Assembly (NCBI GenBank): GCA_035511075.1
Contig: DATKFW010000034.1
Span: 52,283-116,282 of the forward strand
DNA: 64,000 nucleotides
Reading direction: 5' to 3'
DNA from: DATAUD01 sp035511075
GTDB taxonomy: Bacteria; Verrucomicrobiota; Verrucomicrobiia; Limisphaerales; Palsa-1400
The notes under the pieces were generated by a model that was given only the letters and a program-made list of their open reading frames with translations, made no database searches and had not been told where the DNA came from. This document shows, piece after piece, positions 17,737 to 27,095 of this stretch (position 1 is the first letter of the stretch; each line of letters starts with the position of its first letter). Both the position numbers and the translations under genes were made by a program.

Positions 17737-19631
17737 TTTGCGGCTGTGCGTTTGCGTTTAACGACGGCAAGGACAATTCCCGTCAACGCCACCAGCGCCG
17801 GCACCGCGCCGATGTTGGCGACTTTGGTCCACAACTCCAGCGAGTCGGTGTCCTGGCGCAGTTTCTTGCGCGTCATTTTCAAATCTTTATTGACGTCCGC
17901 GACGGCCTTTTGATAGTTCTCCAGTTCCTTCTGCTGTTCGGGAGAAAGAATGAATTGCTGTTCGGCGCCGGACTTGCTGGCTTGCAATTGGCTGATCTTT
18001 GTTTCCGTTTCGGATTTCGTGGCCTCCAGTTCCTTGAGTTTGTCCTCCCATTCCCGGCCCGCCTTGGCCTCCATTTCGTTGAGCCGGGTGAATGGCCGGT
18101 TGAGGCTCGCGCGGCTCCGCAAGCTGATCAAGTCATTGTCGCCGGAAAGCTGTTCAACAAAACTCTGCACGAGGTTGAGATTGCCGTTGAGCGGACGGAC
18201 CAGCCTGTAGCCCATGAAATTCTGCACCGTCACGCACACCTGGTCGTTAAGCAAGTCGCTGTCGGCCACCAGAATCACCACGCCGTCCGATTTGGACTCC
18301 TTCAACTGCCGTTCTTTGGACTGATCAACGGCGTCGCCCTTCTCGTCCTTCGAGGCCTTGGGCGGACCGTCGGGAAAGGCCGTTTTGAATGTGCCGGTCA
18401 AGCGCACCGCCAGATTGTAGCTGATGTTCGCCGCCTTGAAATCCTTGACGATTTCCTCCGCGCCGATGCTTGCCGTGACGCCTTCAACCAGTTGGGATTC
18501 CAGCGAAGTATGCACCAGCACGGTCTCTTTGAGGCCGTCCGCCGGTGTGCCCGTAAACGCGCCGGCAAAGGGCAACACCAGGTTGTCGATCTGGCTGGTC
18601 ACCACGTCGTCGCCATTGATGCCATCCTTGTTGATCAAGAGAACCGTCGGCATGACCGCGCCATTTTGTGGATTGTGCCCCGCAAAAGTCATGTCCGCCG
18701 CGACTTTGTTGATGTCCATTTGCAGGCCCCAGGCCTTCAGCAGCTTGTCAAGCGATGATTGCCCCGAGCTTTCTCCCAGGACCTGCGCCATTTGATCGTG
18801 TTTTTGATCGAAGTACGCGTGCGGATCAAGGAACGCCAACAGTTTACCGCCGCGCAGAACGAACTGGTCGATGGCATATTGCGTCGCGTCGGAAATATCC
18901 CGCGGATGGACCACGACCAGGACGTGGATGTCGTCGTCGATCGTTGCCGCCGTCATCGGAATTTCCCTGACCGTGAAATCCTTTTTCAATTCGCTGACAA
19001 ACGCCCAAGGCTCGGACTGAGCCTGCCCCATTTGCTGCATCATCGGATTTGGCGTCGAGCCGAAAATCGGCAACGCGCTCATCATTCCAATGACGGCCGG
19101 TGTGGGATTGATCACGCGTGCAATCGCGCGCGAAATGTCGTACTCCAGCAACCGTTCGCGTTCCGGCGGCAGCCACGGAATGGATTCCTTCTGGTCCAGC
19201 ATGCTGACCACCAGCCCCAGATAGACCTTGTCCCCGCCAAAGGCCGAGGTCGCCTGCCCCTCGATGCCATCGAGGCGGGCCGAGTCCTCGGCGTCGGAAT
19301 CCGGTTCGGGATCAAATTTCTTGATGACAATCTTGCCGTGGCTTGCCACCTGGTACTCGGCGAGCAAATCCTCGACATGTTGCGCGTAAGTGCGCAGTGA
19401 CGGCGGCATTGTCGTGCCGCCCTGCGTGCTGTAGAATCGGATGATCACGCGCGAATCAAGCCTCCCGAGGATTTTCCGCGTTCCCGGCGAGAGCGTGAAG
19501 GCCCTTTCGGCCGTCAAATCAACCCGGTCGCTGAAGGCGCTGGTGACGACATAGAGAGCGATGACCACAACGAACATGACCACGACACCCGCGGTGGAAT
19601 AGAGGATCGTTTCAAAGTTTTTCTTCTTCAT
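17733..19631 (-). CDS. GldG-family ABC transporter auxiliary protein
   Basis: A 632-residue protein with an N-terminal helix ('LYSTAGVVVMFVVVIALYVV') and a periplasmic domain of the GldG/ABC_transp_aux family. Family marks are 'RVDLTAERAFTLSPGTRKIL', 'RVIIRFYSTQGG', 'YLGLVVSMLDQKESIPWL', 'LEYDISRAIARV', 'DIHVLVVVHPRDISDATQYAIDQFVLRGGKLLAFLDP' and the late 'GVVILVADSDLLNDQ'. A long coiled coil (about 525-600) leads to a C-terminal helix. In Bacteroidetes GldA/F/G were first linked to gliding, but homologues occur in many non-gliders. It sits between the permease and DUF4340 genes. Confidence 0.88.
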   Translation of the reverse strand: MKKKNFETILYSTAGVVVMFVVVIALYVVTSAFSDRVDLTAERAFTLSPGTRKILGRLDSRVIIRFYSTQGGTTMPPSLRTYAQHVEDLLAEYQVASHGKIVIKKFDPEPDSDAEDSARLDGIEGQATSAFGGDKVYLGLVVSMLDQKESIPWLPPERERLLEYDISRAIARVINPTPAVIGMMSALPIFGSTPNPMMQQMGQAQSEPWAFVSELKKDFTVREIPMTAATIDDDIHVLVVVHPRDISDATQYAIDQFVLRGGKLLAFLDPHAYFDQKHDQMAQVLGESSGQSSLDKLLKAWGLQMDINKVAADMTFAGHNPQNGAVMPTVLLINKDGINGDDVVTSQIDNLVLPFAGAFTGTPADGLKETVLVHTSLESQLVEGVTASIGAEEIVKDFKAANISYNLAVRLTGTFKTAFPDGPPKASKDEKGDAVDQSKERQLKESKSDGVVILVADSDLLNDQVCVTVQNFMGYRLVRPLNGNLNLVQSFVEQLSGDNDLISLRSRASLNRPFTRLNEMEAKAGREWEDKLKELEATKSETETKISQLQASKSGAEQQFILSPEQQKELENYQKAVADVNKDLKMTRKKLRQDTDSLELWTKVANIGAVPALVALTGIVLAVVKRKRTAAK

Positions 19632-19649
19632 GGCTTGGTCCGTGACTGA

Positions 19650-20399
19650 TTAACCCGCGCGATGGCTGCGGAGAATGACCCCCGTTGTAAAGAGGGAAAA
19701 TCCAATGACGCACAGGAAGAAAACCACGTCCCGCGAATCCACGACCCCCTTGGTGAAATACTCGAAATGCGTGATCACACTGAAAGTCGCCAGCAAATGG
19801 ACCAGCCAGCCCGTGTCCGTCAGTTGCGTCAGAAAATTGGTCGCCGGCGGGAAACCGCACAGCACCAGCACCAGGCAGATGACGATGGATAAAATCAGGC
19901 TGACGACCTGGTTGCGCGTGATGGCGGAGGTCATGCAACTGATGGCCAGGTAGGCCCCGGCCATCAGAAAGCTGCCGAAATAGGAGGCCAGTATCACGCC
20001 GTTGTCGGGCGACCCAAGGTAATTGACCGTGATGACCACCGGGAAAGTCAATACTAACGCCAGCAGAAGAAACAGCCACGACGCCAGAAATTTTCCTACA
20101 ATGGCCTGCCACGCCGTGATCGGAAGGGTCAGCAGCAGCTCAATAGTTCCGACCCGCCGTTCTTCCGCCCAAAGCCGCATGCCGGCCGCCGGAACCAGGA
20201 AAAGATAGAGCCACGGAAACCAGATAAAAAAGGAGCGTTCGAGGCTCGCCTGGCCATATTCAAAAAAACCGCCCAGAAGAAATGTGAACGAACCGGTGAG
20301 CAATAGAAAAATAACGATGAACACGTAGGCCACCGGCGAGGAAAAATACCCCGCCAGTTCGCGTTTGGTGATGGCTTTGATATTGCTGATGGAATTCAT
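19650..20399 (-). CDS. GldF-like ABC transporter permease
   Basis: A 249-residue ABC-2 type permease with six likely membrane helices, among them 'VAYVFIVIFLLLTGSFTFLLGG', 'WLYLFLVPAAGMRLWAEE', 'FLASWLFLLLALVLTFPVVI' and 'LILSIVICLVLVLCGF'. 'MRLWAEERRVGTIELLLTLPI' is the cytoplasmic motif common to this permease family. I start it at ATG 20399 ('MNSISNIKAITKRELAGYF'), because the open frame upstream of it is shadow of the ATPase gene. It is 11 bases downstream of that ATPase gene and 18 bases upstream of the GldG-like gene. Confidence 0.9.
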   Translation of the reverse strand: MNSISNIKAITKRELAGYFSSPVAYVFIVIFLLLTGSFTFLLGGFFEYGQASLERSFFIWFPWLYLFLVPAAGMRLWAEERRVGTIELLLTLPITAWQAIVGKFLASWLFLLLALVLTFPVVITVNYLGSPDNGVILASYFGSFLMAGAYLAISCMTSAITRNQVVSLILSIVICLVLVLCGFPPATNFLTQLTDTGWLVHLLATFSVITHFEYFTKGVVDSRDVVFFLCVIGFSLFTTGVILRSHRAG

Positions 20400-20410
20400 A
20401 CGATCTCTTC

Positions 20411-21376
20411 CTATTGCGTCCCGGCCGGTTGCTTTTCCGTTTCCGGCAATGTGATGCCCCGGAAAACTTCGTCCAACCGCCCCTCCTCCGTGTGCAATTC
20501 CTCCACCTGCCACGATCCGGCCGCCGCCAGGACATTGCGCGCCAGGTCCCCGTTCTGGTTCTGGCTCCTGGGATAAACCCGCGCCCACACCTTTCCGTTC
20601 TCCTCCTTGACGATCGACGCCCGGCGCGCATTGGCCACGCCCGAAAGCCGCTCCACCAACTGCGTTCCGCCCACGCCCCTGACGATCAACAGCACCGCCC
20701 CGGCCATATCGGACTGCTGTTTCAATTCCTGCGGAGTGCCGTTGGCCACGATCCGCCCGCGGTCAATTATAATGGCTCGCGAACACACCGCCTCGACTTC
20801 CTCCAAAATATGCGTCGAAAAAATAATCGCCTTCCGTTCGCCCATTCGCCGGATCAGGCTGCGCACCTCGTGCTTCTGATTCGGGTCCAGGCCGTCCGTC
20901 GGCTCGTCCAGCACCAACACGTCCGGGTCATGGATGATCGATTGCGCAAAACAAGTCCGGTGCCGATAGCCCTTCGAGAGCGTGTCGATGCTTTGGTACA
21001 CGACCGATTCCAGGAAACACATTTCCACGACGCGCCGGACCGCCTTTTTCTTCTGGTCTCCGTGCAACCCGCGCAATTCGGCGATAAACCCCAGGAAACC
21101 CTCCACCGTCATGTCCGTATAAGCAGGGGCATTCTCCGGCAAATAGCCCATCAGACGCTTGGCCGCAATCGGGTCGCCCACGATGTCGTGGCCGCCGACG
21201 GTGACGGTTCCCTCGGTGGGAGGAATGAAGCCGGTGATCATGCGCATAGTGGTGGATTTTCCGGCGCCATTGGGCCCCAAAAAACCAAGCACTTCACCGC
21301 GCTCCACCGTGAAGGAAACGCGATTGACGGCCACTTTCGTGGCGAAAGATTTGCTCAGGTTATCAACTTTAATCAT
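20411..21376 (-). CDS. GldA-like ABC transporter ATPase
   Basis: A 321-residue ABC ATPase that should power the permease encoded next. It has Walker A 'GPNGAGKSTTM', a Q-loop region 'MGYLPENAPAYTDMTV', a divergent signature 'TLSKGYRHRTCFAQSI' where LSGGQ is expected, Walker B 'VLVLDEPTDGLDP' and switch 'STHIL'. The 'LSKGYRQR' form is usual for the GldA/NatA-like group. The last 90 residues form the regulatory C-terminal part typical of ABC-2 exporters ('EELHTEEGRLDEVFRGIT'). The start is set at ATG 21376 ('MIKVDNLSKSF'), where the family begins. It is the first gene of the four-gene operon. Confidence 0.92.
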   Translation of the reverse strand: MIKVDNLSKSFATKVAVNRVSFTVERGEVLGFLGPNGAGKSTTMRMITGFIPPTEGTVTVGGHDIVGDPIAAKRLMGYLPENAPAYTDMTVEGFLGFIAELRGLHGDQKKKAVRRVVEMCFLESVVYQSIDTLSKGYRHRTCFAQSIIHDPDVLVLDEPTDGLDPNQKHEVRSLIRRMGERKAIIFSTHILEEVEAVCSRAIIIDRGRIVANGTPQELKQQSDMAGAVLLIVRGVGGTQLVERLSGVANARRASIVKEENGKVWARVYPRSQNQNGDLARNVLAAAGSWQVEELHTEEGRLDEVFRGITLPETEKQPAGTQ

Positions 21377-21558
21377 TCTTTGACTCCGGTCCGCTCCGCG
21401 ACGGAACACCCGCGGTTGTATCAATCTGACTAATTAACCGCTCGTCCGTTCAAAGGCAATCTTTTAAGCCTGATAGCCTTTTGGAAAATTCCCCGGGAGA
21501 AATGTTCAAAAAAAATTTCCTTCTGGCATGGACTCCATCGGTGGGTTAACCTCGCCGG

Positions 21559-22503
21559 GTGAACATTCCGGTCCGCCCTGAAGTCATCCTGACACACGAG
21601 AGCGATTTGGACGGGTTTGTGGCGGGCCTGCTGCTGCAACGCCTCGCCAAAGGCCTGTTTAACGCCGACGTCCCCCTGGAGGCTTATCATTACAATAGCT
21701 GGCGTTTGCGGGAGCCGCGCGAGAAGTCCGGCTGGATTTGCGATTTGAGCTTTGAACCGCGCCTGGACAAGGCCGACTGGACGATCTTCGATCACCACGC
21801 GACGGACGTTCAACCCAAAAACGCGCGCTTGATTCACAGCCTGGAAAAATCCGCCGGCCTCCTCTGTTACGAGTTGTGCCGGGAAAACGGCCTTGCCTCG
21901 CCCGCGCTGGACCGCCTGGTGCATTTGAACAACGTCGCGGATTTGTTCCTCGAAGACGACCCGGATTTCGCCCTGGCCAACGATTACGCCAACCTTGTCA
22001 AGACTTACCAATTCTGGAATTTGCACGCGCTTATCGAAGGCCGGCTGGAACGTTTGCTGGACCATTCATTGCTGGAAGTCATGGCTGTCAAACGGCGGAT
22101 CGAGGACCCGATGGGCCTTCAGTGGAGCAAACGGCACATCCTCGAAATCGTTCCTTCGGTCGGCTGCGTCGACACGGTGATCGGCAACACCAACTTGATT
22201 GTGCACCAACTGCTCGACTCAGAGACAACGAAGTATCCCGTCCTGATGACGCTCTTTCGCAAGGCCAACAACACGGTCGTGGTCAGCTTGCGCAGTCGCA
22301 ATGGCGAGGCGCTGAAGTTCGCGGAAATACTGCAAGGTGGCGGCCACGCAAACGCCTGCGGCGCCACCCTCCCCCGCTCGATCCGAAATATCCCGGACGC
22401 CATCGATTACCTGCGCAACATCCTGGGCAACACGCCGAAAAAGGAGGCGCCGCTCAACAATCTGGAAAGCCTGTTCTCCAACGTGGAAATCAAGGCCTCT
22501 TGA
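21559..22503 (+). CDS. DHH/DHHA1 family phosphoesterase
   Basis: A 314-residue DHH-superfamily protein starting with GTG. The metal-binding set is visible: 'THESDLDGFVAG' (motif I), 'DWTIFDHHATD' (motif III, DHH), 'VHLNNVADLFLEDDPD', and the C-terminal DHHA1 substrate motif 'ILQGGGHANACGATLP'. Relatives split single phosphates from short RNA, 3',5'-bisphosphonucleotides or cyclic dinucleotides. Motif I lacks the second Asp of the 'D.D' form of NrnA in the usual spacing, so the substrate is open. This is one of three DHH proteins in the window (also 30909-31892 and 46641-48293). Confidence 0.85.
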   Translation: MNIPVRPEVILTHESDLDGFVAGLLLQRLAKGLFNADVPLEAYHYNSWRLREPREKSGWICDLSFEPRLDKADWTIFDHHATDVQPKNARLIHSLEKSAGLLCYELCRENGLASPALDRLVHLNNVADLFLEDDPDFALANDYANLVKTYQFWNLHALIEGRLERLLDHSLLEVMAVKRRIEDPMGLQWSKRHILEIVPSVGCVDTVIGNTNLIVHQLLDSETTKYPVLMTLFRKANNTVVVSLRSRNGEALKFAEILQGGGHANACGATLPRSIRNIPDAIDYLRNILGNTPKKEAPLNNLESLFSNVEIKAS

Positions 22504-22544
22504 TTCCAATCTCCGCCCGGCCCGCGATTGAAACCAGTATTGAC

Positions 22545-23495
22545 TCAAGCCCGGGGATGGGCTTTGTCGTACGTTCGCTTCAGCCTCTCGGTGGTGATGT
22601 GGGTATAGATTTGCGTGGTGACCAGGTGCGCGTGGCCGAGCAATTCCTGAACGCTCCGCAAATCTGCGCCGGCGTCGAGCATGTGCGTGGCAAAGCTGTG
22701 CCGCAGCTTGTGTGGCGTCAACTTCGGGTCCAATCCCGCCGCCCGAAGATATTGTTTCAATCGCAATTGCACGCTCCGCGAGGACAACGGCAAGACCCTC
22801 TTTCCGCGCCCAAAGAAAACCGGCATTTCCGGACGGGGCACATATTTCGCGTGCTTCCAGTAAACCCGGATGCCATCCAGCGCCGGCCGCCCGATGGGAA
22901 CCAGCCGCTCCTTCTTGCCTTTGCCACGGACCCGCGCCAATTCTCCGGCCCAATCCAAATCGCCCGCGCAAAGCTGGCATAGTTCGCTCACGCGCAAGCC
23001 GCAGGAATAGATCACTTCCAAAATCGCGGCATCGCGAAAATAGACGGAGGCATCGACTTCCCTGGTTTTTGCCGCCCGGATCAGTTCCTGGCCGGGCGCA
23101 TCGGCAAGGGCCTTGAACTGGTCAACCGTCAGAAACATCGGGATGCGCTTCTCCAGCTTGGGCAGGGAAATATTCCGTATGGGCGAGGCGCCGACCACCC
23201 CTTCGCGGACCAGGAATTTATAGAACGATCGCAGCGCCGAGAACCGCAACCGGACCGCCGCGCGGCTGATCCGGTTCCGGCCCAGCGCCCGCAAAAAATC
23301 GCGGAAATCGTCGCGGCTCCGCGCGGCCCAATCCGGTCCCGTTCCGTGCCGCGCCTTCGACCACGCGGCGAATTCGCGCAAGGCCTGCCGGTAATTGCGC
23401 TCCGTGTAAACCGACCCGCCCTTGGAGGCGAGATATTGAAGAAACTTATCCGCCAGCGGGTCGGGACGTTCTTCCGCTTCGGAGTGTTCCGGCAC
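22545..23495 (-). CDS. Tyrosine site-specific recombinase of the XerC/XerD type
   Basis: A 316-residue recombinase, standard length for Xer proteins. The N-terminal SAM-like core-binding domain covers about 10-100 and the catalytic domain about 120-310. The catalytic set is intact: Arg168 ('GLRVSEL'), a Lys in the beta-hairpin ('RGKGKKERLVP'), 'HKLRHSFATH' (His262, Arg265), His288 ('LLGHAH') and Tyr297 ('TQIYTH'). Such enzymes resolve chromosome dimers at dif. Nothing around it suggests a phage or integron: no direct repeats, excisionase or cassette array. I therefore favour a housekeeping Xer; XerC and XerD cannot be told apart here. Confidence 0.9.
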   Translation of the reverse strand: MPEHSEAEERPDPLADKFLQYLASKGGSVYTERNYRQALREFAAWSKARHGTGPDWAARSRDDFRDFLRALGRNRISRAAVRLRFSALRSFYKFLVREGVVGASPIRNISLPKLEKRIPMFLTVDQFKALADAPGQELIRAAKTREVDASVYFRDAAILEVIYSCGLRVSELCQLCAGDLDWAGELARVRGKGKKERLVPIGRPALDGIRVYWKHAKYVPRPEMPVFFGRGKRVLPLSSRSVQLRLKQYLRAAGLDPKLTPHKLRHSFATHMLDAGADLRSVQELLGHAHLVTTQIYTHITTERLKRTYDKAHPRA

Positions 23496-23567
23496 GGCCT
23501 AAGATTACAGCGCCCTCATTGAATTGAAAACGTCCGATTTAATCCGGAGGTTCCGCCAAAAATCCGC

Positions 23568-25490
23568 CTACCAGTCCTTGATCTTGACAGATGGATTATC
23601 GACAGGCTTGTTCTCAGGGGCGAAGATCAGGACTTTCTCGTTGTCTTGCTGGGAGTCAAGAAGCCGCCGGGCCTCCTCGGGGGACATTTTTGCCTCGGCC
23701 ATCGCCGTTTGTTCTCCTTTTTCGGCGTCCTTGTCACGCTTATCACTGGAATTGGCCTGGGCTTGCTGTTGTTGTTTTTCCTTTTCGGCATCCTTCTTGG
23801 CTTGTTCCTGCTTCGCTTTCTCTTCGTCCTTCTTTTGCTGGTCGTCCTGTTGTGATTTCTGCTGGTCGCCTTTTTGGTCCTTTTGGTCCTTTTGGTCCTT
23901 TTGGTTCTGGTTCTTTTGGTCTTGCTGGTCCTTCTTGTCCTTCTGATCCTTGTTGTCTTTCTGCTTTTGATTCTGTTGTTGCTGCTGTTGTTTTTTCAGC
24001 TCCTCCAATTTCTGTTTGACATAGGCGAGGTTGTTTCTGGCGTCAATGTCATTGGTATCCAGACGATAAGCGCGCCCGAGATTCTCAATGGCTTGTTGCC
24101 ACAGCTCCTGTTTCTTGTCCGGTTCGGGCAGCGGCTCGCCCATTTGGTAGAGCGTATTGCCAAGGTCGTAATACGTGTGCTCCTGTGTTTTCGGGTCCGA
24201 CACAATGCTTTGCGAATTGAGCGCGTCGTTGAATTGCTTCCGTGCCTGCTCCAGTTCCTTGGCGCGATAAGCCGCGGACCCGGCGTCGAACTTCAGCCGG
24301 TAATCGTTGGTTTTTCGTCCGGCCAGCCGGCTGTATTCGTCCAGGGCCGCCTTGAAATCCCCTGATTGATAATCCCGATACGCGCTCGAAGGCGATCCCA
24401 GCGCGTTCAGGGCAACCAACAGCAACGCCATGATAGCCACCGCTTGCTGGACAGCAGGCGCGGCTGAAAGCGCGACAGGGCGGCGAACGCGCGGGCTTTC
24501 CGGCAGCAACGCTTCGATGACAAGGCACACAATGGCGAACCCGAGCGGCCAATGGTAACGCTCCTGATAGACCCGTGTCAGCCGCGTCGATTCCTCGGAC
24601 TTTGGCAGCGGCGCCAGGCCGCGCGTGTAGAGCGTGTCCATAGGATTGGCCCCTTGCAGCGGCAGGTAAAAGCCGTTGGCGTCAGTCGCGATTTGTTCCA
24701 GAAGCGTCTGGTTCAGGCGCGATTTGACCACATTGCCGTCGTCGTCCTTGATGTAAGAACTGTTGCCCTGATCGTCTTTGACACGAAGCAATTCCCCTTC
24801 AGGCGTGCCGACGCCGATGGTGAAAATGCGAAGGCCCGCGTCGGCGGCCTCTTTGGCGGCGGCAAGAGTTTCGGTGTCGGCATCGTGGTCCTCCCCGTCG
24901 GTGAACAGAACCAGTACCTTGTGATTGTCATTTCCCTTCTCAAAAGCGCCCATTGCCGTTCTGATCGCGGCGGAAAGAGCCGTGCCGCCCTGCGGAATGA
25001 TGCCGACAGATACCGCATCAACGGCTTGTTCGAACGCTTGCTCGTCAACCGTCAAGGGCGCTTGCAAAAACGCGGTGCCCGCGAAAGCGACCAATCCCAG
25101 ACGGTCCGTCTTGGCCAGCCGCATCAGGTCGATCGCCGCAAGCTTGGCTTTTTCCAGGCGGTTGGGGGCGACATCCTGCGCGAGCATGCTGCGCGACGTG
25201 TCGATGGCGACGATGATATCCAAACCCTGGAATCTGGCTTCCTCCCACGCGAATCCCCACTGCGGCCGGGCAAGCGCAAGGAGGATGCCCGCCACCGCGA
25301 CGACCAGCAAGCCGAGGCGAAATTTCTGGCGTCCCGGTGAAACGCCAACTGTCAGGCCCGAAAGCAGCCGCGGACGCACAAATTGGAGGATCATTTTCTG
25401 TTTGGCCCGCCACGACCAGTACAGAAAACCAATCAGCGCCGGCACGGCCGCCAGCAGGACCCACAAAACTTGTGGCTGCGCGAATCTCAT
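23568..25490 (-). CDS. BatB/BatC fusion: von Willebrand A domain plus TPR with a Gln/Lys-rich linker
   Basis: A 640-residue protein. Two N-terminal membrane helices frame a short loop, then a vWA domain (about 90-290) with the MIDAS motif 'DTSRS' (97-101) and 'TDGEDHDAD'. Two more helices follow ('LGFAIVCLVIEALLP', 'AVQQAVAIMALLLVALNAL'), then TPR units (about 385-490: 'AYRDYQSGDFKAALDEYSRL', 'YYDLGNTLYQMG', 'AIENLGRAYRLDTNDIDARNNL'). About 95 residues of almost only Q, K, D and N come next, then a 45-residue tail. In Bacteroidetes BatB and BatC are separate proteins of the aerotolerance cluster; here they are one chain. The start at 25490 is set by the membrane helix. Confidence 0.87.
   Translation of the reverse strand: MRFAQPQVLWVLLAAVPALIGFLYWSWRAKQKMILQFVRPRLLSGLTVGVSPGRQKFRLGLLVVAVAGILLALARPQWGFAWEEARFQGLDIIVAIDTSRSMLAQDVAPNRLEKAKLAAIDLMRLAKTDRLGLVAFAGTAFLQAPLTVDEQAFEQAVDAVSVGIIPQGGTALSAAIRTAMGAFEKGNDNHKVLVLFTDGEDHDADTETLAAAKEAADAGLRIFTIGVGTPEGELLRVKDDQGNSSYIKDDDGNVVKSRLNQTLLEQIATDANGFYLPLQGANPMDTLYTRGLAPLPKSEESTRLTRVYQERYHWPLGFAIVCLVIEALLPESPRVRRPVALSAAPAVQQAVAIMALLLVALNALGSPSSAYRDYQSGDFKAALDEYSRLAGRKTNDYRLKFDAGSAAYRAKELEQARKQFNDALNSQSIVSDPKTQEHTYYDLGNTLYQMGEPLPEPDKKQELWQQAIENLGRAYRLDTNDIDARNNLAYVKQKLEELKKQQQQQQNQKQKDNKDQKDKKDQQDQKNQNQKDQKDQKDQKGDQQKSQQDDQQKKDEEKAKQEQAKKDAEKEKQQQQAQANSSDKRDKDAEKGEQTAMAEAKMSPEEARRLLDSQQDNEKVLIFAPENKPVDNPSVKIKDW
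23860..23935. repeat. Short tandem repeat coding Lys-Asp-Gln units
   Basis: About four direct copies of the nine-base unit CTTTTGGTC (plus strand) around 23876-23912, followed by degenerate copies. On the coding minus strand it gives the series 'KDQKDQKDQ'. The unit is a whole number of codons, so slippage changes length without breaking the frame. Confidence 0.8.
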
Positions 25491-25494
25491 ATTT

Positions 25495-26493
25495 TCAAGG
25501 CACTCTTCTCCACACGGTGTGGGCCAGCACCATTTCCAACACAAACACCGCCAGCCCCCCAATGGTTACCCACCCGAACAATTCATCATAATGCTGGTAT
25601 TTCTTGACTTCCACCTCGGATTTTTCGAGGCGGTCGATATCGGCGTAGATGCGGCGCAATGTGTCGGCGCTGTCGGCGCGGTAATACTTGCCGTTGGTTT
25701 GCCGCGCGATTTTGGTCAGGGTGTCTTCGTCAATGTCCACGTCCATGTACTGGTAATGTTTCTGGCCGAATTGATCGACGACCGGATAAGGCGCCTTCCC
25801 GCGAATGCCGATGCCGATGGTATAAACTTTGACCCCGAGGGCTTGGGCGGCATCGGCGGCAGTCAGCGGCGGGATCTTGCCGGAATTGTTCTGGCCATCG
25901 GTCATCAGGATGATGATTTTGCTTTTGTCCTGGAGGTCTTTGAGGCGATTGAGCGCAGCCATGAGTGCGGACCCTATGGCGGTGCTCGATTCGTCGATTT
26001 TGCCGATGTCAAGCCGGTCCAGGTTGTGCTGGAGAAAATCATGGTCCAGCGTCAGCGGCGCCGCGATGTAAGCCTCCTTGGCGAAGGCCACCAATCCGAT
26101 CCGGTCATCGGGCCGATTATCGATGAATTTGCCCAGGACCTCTTTGGCCAGCTTGATGCGGCTAAGGCCCTCACCGAAATCCTCCGAGCGCATGCTGCCG
26201 GAAAGATCGATGGCCACGACAATATCGATCCCGCTGGCTTTGACATGAGATTCGCCGCGGATCATGCGCGGTTGCGCCAGGGCAAAGATAAAAAGCGCCA
26301 GCGCAATCCAACGCAGATTGGTCAGAATGGCCCCCGCGCGCGAACGCCGCAGCCCGGAAATCGGACGCACCAAATCGATCGACGAATAAACGAACGCCGC
26401 CGTTCTATTGGCGGCCCTTCCCTTCAGCCATGCCAGGACCGGTAAGAGCAGTAGCAGCGTTAAAGTGTAGGGATGAGCGAGGTCGAAATTCAT
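25495..26493 (-). CDS. batA: BatA-like von Willebrand A membrane protein
   Basis: A 332-residue aerotolerance-type protein. An N-terminal helix pair ('TLTLLLLLPVLAWL', 'LRWIALALFIFALAQP') anchors a vWA domain (about 88-300) with an intact MIDAS, 'DLSGS' (96-100) and 'LMTDGQNNSGKIPP'. A C-terminal helix ('LFGWVTIGGLAVFVLEMVLA') follows. vWA domains bind protein partners through Mg2+; MoxR ATPases often load or remodel such proteins. The gene overlaps the DUF4381 gene by four bases (ATGA) and is followed after four bases by the BatB/BatC fusion. Confidence 0.92.
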   Translation of the reverse strand: MNFDLAHPYTLTLLLLLPVLAWLKGRAANRTAAFVYSSIDLVRPISGLRRSRAGAILTNLRWIALALFIFALAQPRMIRGESHVKASGIDIVVAIDLSGSMRSEDFGEGLSRIKLAKEVLGKFIDNRPDDRIGLVAFAKEAYIAAPLTLDHDFLQHNLDRLDIGKIDESSTAIGSALMAALNRLKDLQDKSKIIILMTDGQNNSGKIPPLTAADAAQALGVKVYTIGIGIRGKAPYPVVDQFGQKHYQYMDVDIDEDTLTKIARQTNGKYYRADSADTLRRIYADIDRLEKSEVEVKKYQHYDELFGWVTIGGLAVFVLEMVLAHTVWRRVP

Positions 26494-27095
26494 TTTTCAG
26501 CGCTGGCCGCAACAGGGGCCTGGGCGGCCGTGGATTGGCTCCCGGACCATCTGGGTTCCGTTTCGTTGACAAGGCGCAGGGCGGCGGTGTGCAGGGCGCG
26601 CAACTCGGTTTCCGTCGGTTCGTACTTGGCGAACTTGATCAGATCGCAACTGGCCAGGAAATCGGCCAGGCTTTCCTTTTGCTCCGCTGTCAATAAATCC
26701 GTCCCCTGCAACTCGTAAAGAAACTCCTCCGTGGTGCGGTCGGGGGCGTGGAAGTCAAACCGCTGCTCCAGATAAACGCGAATCGCGCCGGACACGGCGA
26801 TGGAAAACGGCTTGGGCTCGCTGATGAGCGAAAGGGCCGCCTCGAGCATCCGCCGCGCGTGCACGTGCGGCGGCACCGGCGGCGGCGCGGCAATGACCGC
26901 CTGTGTGCGCTTCCAATGGCGCCACCACAGCCAGCACGCGCCCAGAACCACCAGCACGCCGACAATCCAAAAGACCCACGCCCACACATTGGCGATCTGG
27001 ATCAGCGGCTTGACTGTGTCGTGAAAAACCAGCGGGGCCGCATTGGACGCGGCGGGCGACTGCGCCGGAATGATGAGCGCCGAATTGGTGTTCAT
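26490..27095 (-). CDS. DUF4381-like membrane protein of the Bat operon
   Basis: A 201-residue protein with one central helix ('VWAWVFWIVGVLVVLGACWLWW', about 38-60). A cytoplasmic domain follows: 'ARRMLEAALSLISEPKPFSIAVSGAIRVYLEQRF' and 'TTEEFLYELQGTDLLTAEQKESLADFLASCDLIKFAKYEPTE', as in DUF4381 proteins and the C-terminal part of BatD. It probably holds the place of BatD in the complex. It overlaps both neighbours by ATGA, so the DUF58, DUF4381 and BatA genes should be made in fixed ratio. Confidence 0.78.
   Translation of the reverse strand: MNTNSALIIPAQSPAASNAAPLVFHDTVKPLIQIANVWAWVFWIVGVLVVLGACWLWWRHWKRTQAVIAAPPPVPPHVHARRMLEAALSLISEPKPFSIAVSGAIRVYLEQRFDFHAPDRTTEEFLYELQGTDLLTAEQKESLADFLASCDLIKFAKYEPTETELRALHTAALRLVNETEPRWSGSQSTAAQAPVAASAEK

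Noticed and set aside
22545..23495. Integrated phage or integron around the Xer recombinase
   Set aside because: No attachment-site repeats, excisionase, cassette array or tRNA target; neighbours are housekeeping genes.
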